A stretch of 64,000 nucleotides of DNA from NCBI GenBank assembly GCA_963575645.1, contig OY754465.1, positions 60,535,901 through 60,599,900 on the forward strand, in the 5' to 3' direction. The notes beneath the pieces were generated by a model. It was not told where the DNA came from. It was given only the letters and a program-made list of their open reading frames with translations, and did not search any database. The stretch comes from Xanthostigma xanthostigma (taxonomy: Eukaryota > Arthropoda > Insecta > Raphidioptera > Raphidiidae). Numbering within the stretch: position 1 is the first letter of the stretch; each line of letters begins with the position of its first letter. Below are positions 20,959 through 32,255 of the stretch, one piece after another. The position numbers were made by a program, and so were the translations under genes.

Positions 20959-22940
20959 AAGAAGTGAGTTTCATGAGAAAAATATAGTCCTTAAGTCCAT
21001 AATATGTAAAAATGACTCCATGAAGCAAAAAATTTATAGACCAATTATTTAAACATTTTTTGTTGTTTTCAATGGATATGGTTTTTTGGAAAAAATTAAC
21101 AATAGCCTCACTTTTTAAAAATAAATTTAAAAATGTCTTTTCAACGGAACTTTATTGTCTCAAGTGTTAGGACCACACCATAATTTTTCAATTTTTTAAA
21201 TTATTATTTAAAACTATAAAAAAAAATACTTTATGTGTTGTACTCTCTCAACAGGGCGCTGTGCTCGAGCTGTAACGGCCGCGCGGAACTCCATTTTCAA
21301 CGGTAAATTAAAACTATAAATAATAAAGTTCCGGGAGTGGGACTATATTATATTAGAAATTTTCTCCTCTTTAAGAATCATTTTATCAATTTCCGCTATC
21401 GCTTATAGTTTTTGAGAAATTGCCAAAAATCTGAGGGGCTTTTTTTTCTTTTTGTTTTTTGTTAATTTTTGTCGGCGAAAAAAATTAAAAAAACGTCTTT
21501 TTCGGAATATTTTTCCGAATCGAATATGCTATTGCTCATATTTTTTGAAGATTTGGATCTATTTTTCTCATGAAACTCACTTCCTAACGAGGTTAAATAG
21601 ACCTAAAGATTTTTTTAAGAATGTGAATTCAATCGATATCCCCTACATCTAAAATCTCGCTAAACATATCTGTAGCTAAAAATCTATTGTTGTTTAGGTT
21701 ATGCGCCCATGGACACTTTTTCTTAGTGACTATAAAATGAAACCATTTTCGATCAATTTAACCGAGAACCAAATCCCAAACTAGTCCATTGAAATGTTAC
21801 ATTTTTTTGGGCTAAAATTACATTTGTCAGAGGACGCAATTTTATTCTTTAGATATCAAGAAAGGGTTAGTGTAAAGTTAAATTCAAGTTTGTGGGGTCA
21901 CAACCCTTGTCCCACGGCCGCCATCTTGGAAAAAGGGGTGTGATTTCCATGGTTAATAACAAATGCAATTTTTGTCGGCGAAAAAAATGAAAAAACGTCT
22001 TTTTCGGAATATTATTCCGAATCGAATAAGCTATTGCTCATATTTTTTGGAGACTTGAATCTATTTTTTTCATGAAACTCACTTCCTAACGAGGTTAAAA
22101 AGACCTTAAGATTTTTTTAAGAATGTGCATACCTATCCCTACATCTAAAATCTCGCTAAACATATCTGTAGCTAAAAATCTATTGTTGTTTAGGTTATGC
22201 GCCCATGGACACTTTTTCTTAGTGACTATAAAATGAAACCATTTTCGATCAAATTAACCGAGAACCAAATCCCAAACTAGTCCATTGAAATGTTACATTT
22301 TTTTGGGCTAAAATTACATTTGTCAGAGGACGCAATTTTATTTTTTAGATATCAAGAAAGGGTTAGTGTAAAGTTAAATTCAAGTTTGTGGGGTCACAAC
22401 CCTTGTCCCACGGCCGCCATCTTGGAAAAAGCGGTGCAAGTGGTTTCCATGATTTATCTCATGAACTATAGGTCTCACAAAAAAAAATTTTAAATATTTT
22501 TTGTAGAAAATATAATTTCCTACAACTTTGGTTCCGTAAGTTTTTTTCGTAGAACCAAAAATAACAAAGGTTGGCTTTCATATACAAGATCCTGAGCCGC
22601 AGCCTGGTTCATCAAAAAAGCGAGGACAGAGTAATTATGTCATTTCGAAAATGACCGCGGATTAAGCCTATACTACGACAAAAAGTTACTGAACCAAAGT
22701 TGTAGGAAATTATATTTTCTACAAAAAATGTTTAAAATTTTTTTTTGTGAGACCTATAGTTCGTGAGATAAACCATGGAAACCACTTGCACCCCTTTTTC
22801 CAAGATGGCGGCCGTGGGACAAGGGTTGTGACCCCACAAACTTGAATTTAACTTTACACTAAGCCCTTCTTGATATCTAAAAAATAAAATTGCGTCCTCT
22901 GACAAATGTAATTTCAAATGTAACTTTTCAATTGACTATA
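20959..22940. repeat. Family F complex: tandem plus inverted copies
   Basis: Two direct units of period 503 bp begin at about 21471 and 21974 (GTCGGCGAAAAAAA). They share TCTCGCTAAACATATCTGTA and the GTGTCCATGG complement. The end of the second unit is inverted: arms at about 22285-22545 and 22680-22940 around a 134-bp centre, with CCGCCATCTTGG facing CCAAGATGGCGG. A further inverted phrase (GTGAGTTTCATGAGAAAAA) occurs at 20963. The ORFs at 22290 and 22732 are mirror images created by the arms. Confidence 0.88.
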
Positions 22941-24012
22941 TGGTTTGTGCGGGATCTTTTACTGTGAAAGTTGTACCAGAATACGAGCATAAGTGCATCT
23001 TTACCGGCGTCTTTGTCAGCACGACTCAACGCATCGCGATACGGATAAAGACATGGACGGATCAGCGAATTGATTAACGGCAAATAAATAATTCCGCAAG
23101 GCAGAGATAATATAAAGACACGGAGTCAATCAACATCGTCATTCAACACCGTTCAATGTAAGATATTCGTAATTCATTTACAGTACACGATAATTTAATT
23201 GAAAAATAACCACCTTCGAGACAAAATTACAATGTTTAAGTGAGTGAAACCTATATTCAAATCTCACCTAAATACACTGGAAATTGAGAGTTTGTTATGG
23301 AAATCATGTCGCTTACGGGCGTTGTACGTTATACTGTTATACTTATAAGCTATACTATATATTATGTATATGTTATAATATAGAGCCTTCTGTTCTGTCA
23401 GTCTACGCGGCTGTCCAGTCGATGATCAGATACCGACGGAAGAACCGGCTCACCATGTATATTGCGTATACAGAATGATCGCTTTACTGACACATTGCAC
23501 AATTCGATTGATCTTGCTCGATTTTATTGCAAGTAACAACTTTTATTCAACTCATGCGCGTTATTCATGTTTTATCATGCCTAAAAACCGAACCCTAAAT
23601 AGCCATTTACCGACTGGTGACAATTACTTGTCATAACTCAATGAAGATTCCTACTAGCTCGGCCATTGTGGAGTAATGAAAATAAACGTAACTATTTTCT
23701 GAGTCGTAACGAAATAGAAGGTAAAACAACTCCGTTGTTACCCATAGAGGCTAAAATTGAGAGGCCGAATGTTTTCGACATGGAGTTTATTCATAACCGG
23801 CTAACCTCAAACCAAAACATTGAATCGTGCTGTTTGGTGCAGTTAGTATTGACAGTTTTTTTTTATAAATAAATAAATAGATATTTACAACATCTCATTA
23901 TAATTAAAACATGAATAACGCGCAATTGTTGAATAAAATTATGGGCGCAACTTGTAAGCTAAGTCATGACACGCCATGAATGACTTAGACTACTAGTTAC
24001 GCCAATAACTAT
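22941..24012. other. No gene seen
   Basis: Mixed-composition DNA with a few small ORFs lacking any recognisable domain. I see no repeat of note and no RNA gene here. Confidence 0.5.
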
Positions 24013-24086
24013 TTCGGACTATAAGATTCACACCGGATAAGATGATTTTTAGAAAAATGTATTTTAATGTTACTTTCGGATCATAC
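24013..24086 (-). repeat. DNA-transposon end fragment
   Basis: TTCGGACTATAAGATTCAC and GATAAGATGATTTTTAG are a diverged inverted copy of 8041-8090. It continues into GTTACTTTCGGATCATA, a phrase that recurs near 58873 and 59021. Confidence 0.55.
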
Positions 24087-24209
24087 TTTTAAAACCTATC
24101 ATGCGAGCTAGCAAGCAAGCCCGCAGTGACGTCATTTATAGCTCCGTACCCAGCCTACCGGCCAGCAGAACTCCAAGCAGTGTTTCTAGCCTCGTGTGCA
24201 GCGGCCTTA
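24082..24209 (-). repeat. GC-rich small element, copy 1
   Basis: On the minus strand it reads AAGGCCGCTGCACACGAGGC, then GCTGGGTACG, GACGTCA and GATAGGTTTTAAAA. A plus-strand copy lies at 28674-28805. CCGCTGCACACGAGGC has the look of a DNA-transposon terminus, but only one end is visible in each copy. The ORF over it is incidental. Confidence 0.7.
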
Positions 24210-24359
24210 ATACCGCTGGTTTTAATATTATTAAGATCCAACATTCATTACTGCCAGACACTGTCTGTGGGGCTTAACTTCTGCCAGACGCTTCAAAACT
24301 CGAGAAAACATGACATTTAGTTTGTTTATTTGTGTACCCATTACGACACTAGATAAACA

Positions 24360-24610
24360 ATCTACTATTATCTATATATATACAAATCTCGTGTCACAGT
24401 GTTTGTTATCGAACTCCTCCGAAACGGCTTGACCGATTTTTATGATTTTTTTTGTGTATACTTGGTAGGTCTGAGAATAGGTCGAAGGCTATTTTTTATA
24501 CCCCTAGGTGATAAGGCCACCCTTATCACCTAGGCCCTCTCCAGATTTTTTTTTTATTTTTTGGACTTTTTAAAATTTTTTTATGATTTGCCATTAAGAA
24601 ATACTTATAA
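24360..24610 (+). repeat. Insect tail-type repeat
   Basis: Contains CTCGTGTCACAGTGTTTGT and ACTCCTCCGAAACGGCTTGA followed by 'ccgatttttatgatttttt'. I recall such sequence as the 3' or terminal part of common insect non-autonomous repeats. Non-coding. Confidence 0.5.
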
Positions 24611-24707
24611 CCCTAAATTTTTACCGTTCTACTACCAACCCCTGCTTGCAGTATATACATCTCTTTACATTTATATTTATTCGACACTCGATATGACACA
24701 TACTTAC

Positions 24708-25254
24708 TAGTGATGTGCCGGATATCCGTATCCGTATCCGCGGATATCCGAGGGAAAAGAAAGATCCATATCCGTATCCGTTAGTTTTTAGCGGATCTTT
24801 TACGGATCTTTTACCTTATTAATTTTCAATTCATAGATGAAATTTTATATATATAGGTGATTACGTAATAATGAAAAACTGTTAAATTCCATTCAGATTA
24901 CTTTTTATTTTTTATTATCGTATTTGGCACCTTTATATTGCAAACATTTATCGTATTGAGTATACCATACCAATAGTACATAACTCAAAGGTACTAAAAA
25001 ACTATCTTTATAATGAGATATTGCACATCGATCTTTGGAAAGAGACAATCTGTTATGAGAGTTAACTCTTCAAGAGGTCAATAACTTTTTCCCATAACAG
25101 ATAGTCTCTTTCCAAAGGTCGATGTGCAATATTTACCGCCGCGTACTCTAAGAATGTTAAGATCCGTATCCGTATCCGCGGATCTTGAAACCAAATATCC
25201 GTATTCAGATCCGTATCCGCGGATATACATTTTTAATGATCCGTCACATCACTA
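24708..25254. mobile_element. hAT-type non-autonomous element, copy 2
   Basis: Opposite in orientation to the copy at 9884-10413. Ends TAGTGATGTGCCGGATATCC and CCGTCACATCACTA are flanked by a perfect 8-bp duplication ATACTTAC (24700-24707, 25255-25262). Subterminal ATCCGTATCCG repeats and the central inverted repeat (CATCGATCTTTGGAAAGAG) are conserved. No transposase remains. Confidence 0.95.
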
Positions 25255-25317
25255 ATACTTACATGTAAATATTTTCATAAAAAATGGAGGTTTGAGTTTA
25301 AAATAAGTAACAAAGCA

Positions 25318-25448
25318 GGGAACTGCCGGAAACTGCAAAAAATTTGAACACAACATTCATCTCGGTAAACTATGATAAATGTGCATACTCATGTCCCTCC
25401 CTTCCCCATTCGTTCTTTTGCACCCGGGTGAAACCGGGCGGAACCGAT
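25318..25448 (-). repeat. LINE-tailed repeat, 5' fragment in reverse
   Basis: TTGCACCCGGGTGAAACC and CCTCCCTTCCCCATTCG are the complement of the start of the repeat at 15322 and 26084. It is truncated to about 130 bp. Confidence 0.75.
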
Positions 25449-25899
25449 TGATTATTATGCGATCACCTGTAGATCAAACACTGGGCCTCGGGTATATATA
25501 TTATAATCGACACGAGCGGATCCGACAGATCCAGCTATCAAATATCGGTCTGCTTTGACTGTCAGCAATTAATGTTCGCTAATTCGTTTGATTGATGCTC
25601 ATGATAAAGCACATGTAGGGCTTGTTCTACATACAGTGTAAACTTCATTTAACGTCCCTCGATATAACCACAAACTCCTTTAAACGTCGAAATTACTTAA
25701 CTCTATAGTTGCGGTTTACCTTGTTGCTCTTACAATGCTACATTCTAAATAACGACACACCCACTCCCAATAACGACAACAATACGTCATCATTAAGCTA
25801 TAAACATTACTTGTTTGTTATTTTGTTGCTTTGTTATCGGCACCATGCGTAACGAAAATTCTAAGAAATTCGTTCTTTTGTTTGTTGGGAGAAAAATAC

Positions 25900-26022
25900 T
25901 CTTTGTATAACCAAATTGATCTCACAGTATCTCAAGATATGAATAAAATATATAAGAAAATACAATTTAAATACTGGAGTAGCGAAAAACGTCAGACAAA
26001 GATAACAGACTATACGCAATAA
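25900..26022 (+). pseudogene. Tigger/pogo transposase C-terminal remnant
   Basis: The frame ends in KIQFKYWSSEKRQTKITDYT plus Q and a stop. The parallel region in the 60.8 kb copy (near 61160-61230) is homologous but broken. The ending QTKITDYT resembles the PCNA-binding (PIP-box, QxxITDFF) tail known from pogo transposase; that functional reading is inference. The catalytic domain is absent. Confidence 0.7.
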
Positions 26023-26083
26023 GCGTTGTAATTTGTGGTAGTATGAATGTTTGTTGGTCAGTTGTAAATTTTATATATTACTA

Positions 26084-26646
26084 GCGGTCCCGTCCGGTTT
26101 CACCCGGGTGTAAAAGAACAAATGGGGAAGGGAGGAACATGAGTACACACATTCATCTTAGTTTACCGAGATGAATGTTGTGTCCAAATTTCATGATGAT
26201 CGGAGTTACCGTTCAAAAGTTTTTGTCAATAAAAAGCAGTTTTTATACTTTTTTTAACTAATAATCTTTTTTTTAATTAATTAAATAAAATTAAAATAAA
26301 TTTAAATGTAAGCCTTAGAAGAAAGCAATGTAGAAAATAAAAAAAAATAAAAATATATTCTCCCAACGTAGGGCTCGAACCCACGACCCTGATATTGACA
26401 GTCGTGTGCTCTACCGATTGAGCTAGCCGGCGTTGTATTCTGGAGACGCTAATATGAGTATATTTAGTTAGTGCATTTCATTAATGCTCCGCTCCTAATG
26501 GTCGTAGCCTGATTTTATATAGCCTACAGCCTTCCTCGATAAATGGGCTATCCAACAAAAAACATTTTTTTCAATTTGAACCACTAGTTCCTAAGATTAG
26601 CGCGTTCAAACAAACAAACTCTTCAGCTTTATATATTAGTATAGAT
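26084..26646 (+). mobile_element. LINE-tailed repeat with antisense tRNA-Lys segment, copy 2
   Basis: Runs from ACTAGCGGTCCCGTCCGG to AGCTTTATATATTAGTATAG without interruption. It provides the empty site for the LTR retrotransposon at 15.5-19.8 kb (TTAATTAATTAAATAAAATT near 26273). It lies inside a Tigger-like element. No ORF; it probably depends on an RTE-type LINE for movement, judged from the 3' end. Confidence 0.88.
26360..26432 (-). repeat. tRNA-Lys-like segment, copy 2
   Basis: On the minus strand, GCCGGCTAGCTCAATCGGTA and GGTCGTGGGTTCGAGCCC match tRNA-Lys closely. The anticodon stem (CACGA against TATCA) cannot pair, so it is a tRNA-derived repeat part and not a tRNA gene. Confidence 0.82.
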
Positions 26647-26773
26647 GAATAAATACATATTATGGTAAAAAAAATATTAATTGATTATTTCTTCTCTCCG
26701 TTTAACGACAACTCTCAATAACGCCACAAAGTGCACAGTCCCTTGAGTGTCGCTATATAGAGTTTAGACTGTA

Positions 26774-27486
26774 ATTTGTATATAGTCATCATAATAATAT
26801 TACGGACTGTTGTTTACCTCTATAAAGTCAGCAGGCGCCGCGACGGCTGGAGACGTCGTCTGCTGCATCTGATAGCTTGGATAGGCGCAATTCATTGTCG
26901 ACCTGTTATTTCACTTTGCACAGATAAATGAGTTTCACAGAAACTGTCCACAATTTATTTGTATCCTATTTTCTCTGTTAAAATTGTTGTGTAGCTGCCT
27001 TTTTCGGAATTGTGATAACTTTGATATTAAATTAACTAGTTAATTTGATTTTTATTTCACTGTTATGACAATCAAGTTAATCAAGCCAAATTTTACAGAT
27101 TGAGTTTATTTGAATTTAATTTTCCATGTCTTGAAAGTTAACAATGCTTACGATTTACGAATATCTACAATAAATCTCGTTTTAAGTTGTTTGTGGAAGT
27201 ATACTTAGTTTAAAAGTATGTATTGGTTAATATACTTTATTATTGACCAATTTTAGTTAAAACAAAACGAAACTTCTAATACTTTTTTGTTTGTATAATC
27301 CGTCTTTACACTGGAAACAACAAAGCACTTTATAAAATAGTTCAACGAAGCTCTTTTAACTCAAGTTTAAATTTTTTTGTGGCCACAACTTAACACCGCT
27401 TATGTCTAATATTTATAATAAATTTAAATTAAATCACCCTCTGTTCAGTAAAAGATCCAGTTCTTACTGTCGATATATAATATAAA
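26774..27486. other. No gene seen
   Basis: AT-rich sequence without recognisable repeats or coding domains. Confidence 0.5.
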
Positions 27487-27740
27487 AGGAAACCGTGACT
27501 GACCGACTGACTGATCTATTAACGCACAGCTCAAACCACTGGACGGATTGGGCTGAAATTTGGCACACATATAGTTATTATGACGTATAGGCATCCGCTA
27601 AGAACAGATTTTTGAAAATCCCATTGGACAGTAAATAATCTTGTTTTAAGAGACAGGCCAAATCGAAATGAAAGTTTTTTTTCACGAGGATAATTTCCCG
27701 GAAATTTTTCGAAAGACATGTAAATTCTTCGGCCGTTTTT
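27487..27740 (+). repeat. Insect tail-type repeat
   Basis: Contains GACTGACCGACTGACTGATC, CACTGGACGGATTGGGCTG and AAATTTGGCACACATATAG, a phrase I recall from insect, notably lepidopteran, repeat tails. The minus-strand ORF here is incidental. Confidence 0.6.
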
Positions 27741-27963
27741 GTCTAAAATCGTTTTTCTTTCGAAACTTTTTTGTTGACAAAATCCATTAACCGTAGCTTT
27801 ACCATTAATAAAACTATGAAACTAGAAATTCTTCAGTAACCCAGGAAAATCTCCGCAATTTAAAAATTGTTGTGGTACACTTTTTTCTCGGAAAATTACC
27901 TCCTCGGTTTCTACATAAAATACCCTTTAAAAAAGTGTATCTTGTAGCTTATACTGCACATTA

Positions 27964-28113
27964 AAGAAGTGAAACTTCTACACAAGAAAAATATTCCTAG
28001 CTCCGATAAAAAATTATAAAATATCGCTGTCACTTGGGTAACTATGGTTTTTTTCGATAGTTGTATATCCAATTCACTCTACCGTATACGTAGAGAAGTT
28101 TCACTTCGAAAAA
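27964..28113. repeat. Short element with GAAGTGAAACTTCT ends
   Basis: GAAGTGAAACTTCTACAC at the left is inverted as GTAGAGAAGTTTCACTTC at the right, about 150 bp in all. The termini are the same kind of semi-palindromic motif found at 9557, 37698 and 57766, but the interior is different. Confidence 0.7.
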
Positions 28114-28115
28114 TA

Positions 28116-28673
28116 TAACCAAACATTCCATATAAACGGTTTTACCTTATAATCACAAATAACTCTTTAAATAATTTATCCTTTATTAATTCTGAACTAA
28201 AGGTACACTTATTACACTTTTATATAAGTTATAACTTATAACTCACTAAAAAAAACGTACAAACTGAAAGTTTATGTATTAATAATACATTATCCTGCAA
28301 AATTAGAAAAAAACAACAATGATAATCGGACGATAAAACAGTTGGCTGTTATTATAATATGATTGATAACACGCACAAAAGTCTAACTAATCACTAAATA
28401 TCTACTAATCACTGTGGAGTGATTGAGGTGTGTTAGGTTGGCTAACTCACCGGTCTCGGTCTGTGTTTTAACGTTAACAAACCTTTCCTTACCGTACCCT
28501 TCGCTATATCTATAGCTAAGTATTTCACCTATATGTATAGGCATATAATATACTCGTTATGTAACGCGAGTCTTTATGTACTACACATGTAGCGGCGTCC
28601 ACAGATTTTATAATATTGAACGTACGAGGGACTCTCAACAGTTTTTTGGTACATTTGCCATAAAGCCACTATA
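28116..28673. other. No gene seen
   Basis: AT-rich, non-repetitive by eye; no domain-bearing ORF. Confidence 0.45.
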
Positions 28674-28805
28674 TTAAGGCCGCTGCACACGAGGCTAGAA
28701 ACGCTGCTAGGAGTTCTGCTAGCCGGTAGGCTGGGTACGAAGCTGGAAATGACATCACCGCAGGCTGGCCTGCTAGCTCAGAAGATAGGTTTTAAAATTA
28801 GAACA
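28674..28805 (+). repeat. GC-rich small element, copy 2
   Basis: Begins TTAAGGCCGCTGCACACGAG. It then matches the minus strand of 24082-24209 through GCTAGCCGGTAGGCTGGGTA and GATAGGTTTTAAAA. Confidence 0.7.
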
Positions 28806-28935
28806 GCCGCTATTTTCCCTGCTAGATCTGGTATGAGCAAGAACCAATCAGGAAGCAGTATCATGTCACGTGGGCACTTGAACAAACACCCACAAATCAA
28901 CAATAAAGCCACACTGCAAATACAATATATTTAGG

Positions 28936-29106
28936 TATGTTCCAAGCAGCCAGCAAACGGACACGAAACCGTCACCCGCATGCGCAGTAGCTAAAACCAA
29001 ACAACCGTCACCCGCATGCGCAGTAGCTAAAACCAAACTGTTTGGTTTTAGCCACTGTGCATGCGGGTGACAGTTTCGTGTCCGTTTGCTGGTTGCTTGG
29101 AACATA
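28936..29106. repeat. Foldback element, copy 2 (171 bp)
   Basis: Ends TATGTTCCAAGCAGCCAGC and GCTGGTTGCTTGGAACATA are inverted. A block with CCGTCACCCGCATGCGCAG and CTAAAACCAAAC occurs twice in direct order in the left half and once inverted in the right half. The left arm therefore carries an internal duplication missing from the right. Related to 4883-5025. Confidence 0.9.
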
Positions 29107-29107
29107 G

Positions 29108-29854
29108 GTACCTATTGTCGACAGGGTTTTGACACTGCGACCCGAGTTTTTTTGTAACTTATTATTACCGCACTCTATATAAGTACAGACTGGCTCGTCT
29201 TTATAGTACGGTTCGCTTAATAGTGCGGCAAATCAAAGAAACAGTGTTCCCCGCATAAAAAAAGTATGAGTGAGTGTAACCTTGACGCACGCCTGAAGTA
29301 AAACTTCTTTTAATTTGTTTTTACCACTCTCACGTTTTGGGAAATATTTACTCACAAATTAAATCACTCGTAAATTTTACGTTTGCGTCCATAGCTATGT
29401 TTCACCTTTCGTTCCGTCCTCTGTCGGTCGACTGAACGTGGAAATAATACATCGCGCAGTGATTATTTTTGGAGGTTCGATGTAACTGTCGCTCAACGAA
29501 CACCTTGTATAATGTGCGGCATCGGTTTTGTGTAACAACCCGTATACAGATCGCTCGCTTTGGTTTGCGAACGAGTGTTCTTGTGTAATATGACGATGGA
29601 CCACGCCCCCTCGCAGAGATCGCATATCGCGATTGGTTCATTTACCTGATATAAACGTCACCGTGTTTTGCGTTCAACATAATAAATGAATATTGTCTAA
29701 GTTTCACTGGTTGTTGTGGTTGTCGCAGTTCGTTTGTACTAAACGAGATTGTTCTGAACAACAGCAATATGCCTTGGTTTAGAATTTAATTAGTAGTATG
29801 TGTATCTATAATGTACTGCATTATTTTATGTGCGAGCTATATGACATTATGAAA
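29108..29854. other. No gene seen
   Basis: Includes the motif GAAGTAAAACTTCTTTTA at 29296 without a partner. Two overlapping minus-strand ORFs at 29395-29641 are in different frames of the same DNA and have no recognisable domain. Confidence 0.45.
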
Positions 29855-30240
29855 AAATCGGCCAAGTGCGAGGATTCCGTACAAACGTAAGTATGTAAAT
29901 AGTTCGTCCATTACGGGAATCGTTTGATAACGAAATAATCGAAATCAACAAGTTACTCATATCTCTTTTTGTGTCGGTCGGTTAAAGTTTTGTCAGTGTA
30001 TATGTTACGGTTAATACAAGAAATTAGTTAATTCGCGAATTAATCGGCTAATACCCGAATTAACCAATCCTTGACGTTGGTTAATTCGGGTATTAGCTGG
30101 TTAATTCGCGAATAAACTACTTTCTTGTATTAACCGTAACATATAAACACCAATTTAGCGTAAATAGAAATCCCCGGCTTACATTGCATTTTCGCTCACA
30201 GCTCATCCCCATTTTACCTTAGTAAAACAACTGAATTTTT
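29855..30240 (-). repeat. Lepidopteran-type repeat, copy 1, with palindrome inserted
   Basis: On the plus strand CGGCCAAGTGCGAGGATTCC and GGGAATCGTTTGATAACGA match, in reverse, 36885-37112. The copies also share TGAGCGAAAATGCA and GTTTTACTAAGGTAAAAT in reversed order. The palindrome at 29999-30145 interrupts this copy only. The CCAAGTGCGAG signature is one I associate with Lepidoptera. Confidence 0.75.
29999..30145. repeat. Palindromic element TATATGTTACGG, 147 bp
   Basis: Ends TATATGTTACGGTTAATAC and its complement. The arms of about 68 bp have a few mismatches (AATTAATCGGC against AATTAACCAGC). The termini resemble the elements at 12537 and 63278 but the interior is unrelated. Confidence 0.9.
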
Positions 30241-30443
30241 CTTCTTGTCGGTTGTATATAAATTCAATATCCCCTGCTCCCTTTTTTGCCTATTCAATTA
30301 GTTATTATTATTATCATTTAGGCAATACATTTGTGCAGCTCTTTTGAGAGAAAATTCGTGTCACTGTAGTTCAAAATAAATTTCAATCATGATATTTTAC
30401 TAAAATAACAATATTAAGTACCTATATAATTAAATAAAATTAA

Positions 30444-31156
30444 GGAGGTTGATGCGTTACAGTCCCAATCAAAAGTAAGTCGAATTCTAAATGGGAACTT
30501 TTCCATAATAAATTTTTACAAAAGGTTATAAGTCGTTGATACCAATAAATTATTGTCATAAAGGCATAAATAAATATATTTTTTTAATATTAATTAATTA
30601 TTTCAGTATTTTACTTAATGGACTAACTTTTGAATTTTAAGTACAAAGTTAGGTTAGAAAAAATAGATTCATGTAAATATCTGTATTTTACATATTTTTT
30701 ACAGTAAATAATTAAAAAAAGAAATTAGAATTAATAAAAATTAAAATTAAATCATTAAAAAGTTGAAAATTCAGTTAAAATTGTTAAAATTGTCAAGAAT
30801 AAAAGTCCATAATCGAAAATTACTAAGGTTTAACAATTGTTTTTATTGATTAAAAGTCTCCTAATTAAATTGGAAAAAATATTAAAATATGCGTAAGACA
30901 TCGATGCTTTACATAGTTAGTTTTCGGAACTGCTGACATTATTTGGTTATTTGCAAAAATTTAAAATGTACCGTTTGCATGCTAGGTTGACATATTTTCC
31001 AAAAGACTATACATGTAAAAGTTTTTTTTAATTTTTAACTTTATAAATCTTTTAATGTTTTTGGATTTTTTACAGAAAATTTTGCCATAAAAAAATCTAT
31101 TAAAACAACTTTATTTCAGATTTTTTTCATTATTTTCGTAAAACGGCTCAACCTCC
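30444..31156 (+). mobile_element. TTAA-inserting element, copy A (713 bp)
   Basis: Flanked by TTAA (30440-30443, 31157-31160). The ends GGAGGTTGATGCGTTACAG and AAACGGCTCAACCTCC are inverted over about 15 bp. The interior is AT-rich and non-coding. The TTAA duplication is the hallmark of piggyBac-type insertion; the terminal bases are not the usual CCCT/CCYT, so the superfamily is tentative. Confidence 0.9.
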
Positions 31157-31260
31157 TTAAAAGCTTTTTATTGTAAAAAACTTGCAAAAAAGTCTTTCAT
31201 ACTCGTTAAAAATTCTACGACACTAAGGTGAAGCCTTGAAAATTCTTTGCTCCAAATAAG

Positions 31261-31308
31261 TACATGGGAAAATGGCTTTCGATGAAATTGAAAGCCATTT
31301 TCCATGTA
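31261..31308. repeat. 48-bp hairpin
   Basis: TACATGGGAAAATGGCTTTC is matched by GAAAGCCATTTTCCATGTA with one mismatch, around a 9-bp loop (gatgaaatt). It is non-coding, and I see no copy elsewhere in the window. Confidence 0.85.
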
Positions 31309-31970
31309 TTTGGTGCGAGGTCCTTTGATATTGTGAAGATATAAACCAACAGAGTCAATAAATAAATGTAAAACAAACTAAACTAATAATTATAAAAAAA
31401 CATAATTTATCAAGTTTAAAATTATGAGAAATACAATCGAGCACCTTGCAACACCAAAATTCTGATAATTTATTTGCTCTTATTTCTTGAACTGAGTTAA
31501 TTATTATTAATGATTCTTTTAAGAATCTAACGTCGGGCATGTTTAGTAGAGAATATTTACAAACCCTTTTTATAATTTAATTATATAAAAAAACGGAGGT
31601 ATACGAATCGTTAAATGAGTGGGCGGTACTTAAGAACGGTCAAAGCGATCCAACTTTCAGATCGTACTGTGGGAAAATATCAACTTACATAAATGTAGGA
31701 ATCTTATACGCTTTGATCCATTGATTTGACAATCATATTAAAAAAATTGTGGAGCAAGTAATTAGTGTTGAAGATATACGTTCGGATGAACCGTCGTAAG
31801 TTTTCCTTGAAGACGGGTCGTACGAAAAGCCTATAAACTCTCAGTTTGAATATTCGAAAAGTTCTTTTAAAAGAAGGGCATGATCATGATACTGTATAGA
31901 GTAGGAACGACAATGGGCAGTTTCTTTACCTTAAGATTTCTCATAAGGAACCGTTCTTCTGATCTTGAGA

Positions 31971-32160
31971 GATTTTTGACGTGATAACGTCTTATAAATT
32001 GATGAATCACGTCAAAATAAAAAGATGAATGACCTAGCTGTCGACCCACCTATGTAAATAAAAAAAACAGAAAAAAAAAGATGAAACACCGACTGCATGC
32101 ACGAAAAAGTGTAACGCCTAACGTTCCTAACGTTCCTGACGTTACTAAGTGAGCGACCAG
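31971..32160 (+). repeat. Family A repeat, broken 5' copy
   Basis: Has TTTTTGACGTGATAACGTC at 31971. After an insert it continues with GATGAAACACCGACTGCATG and ACGAAAAAGTGTAACG near 32080-32120, then CCTAACGTTCC. The 3' half is missing, and the 120-bp satellite follows shortly after. Confidence 0.75.
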
Positions 32161-32255
32161 AATGCCTTCGGTAATTTTGAAGCAGATATCATCAACCGAT
32201 TGAGATGAAAATTTGTATACACGTTTAGTTTGAATGACAATGCATGGTTAGCTGT

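Larger units (their letters stand above)
25634..26771 (+). mobile_element. Tigger/pogo-like element, copy 3, with nested repeat
   Basis: Ends CAGTGTAAACTTCATTTAACG and GCTATATAGAGTTTAGACTG are flanked by TA. The left part keeps a readable transposase C-terminus (see 25900-26022). A complete LINE-tailed repeat (26084-26646) is inserted in the 3' part. Its ends are the most diverged of the three Tigger-like copies, so it is probably the oldest. Confidence 0.85.

Noticed and set aside
22290..22917. Two similar ORFs (67 and 61 residues) on opposite strands
   Set aside because: They are mirror images created by the family F inverted arms, not a gene pair.
26360..26432. tRNA-Lys gene
   Set aside because: The anticodon stem cannot pair, and the second copy at 19887 shows it is part of a dispersed repeat.
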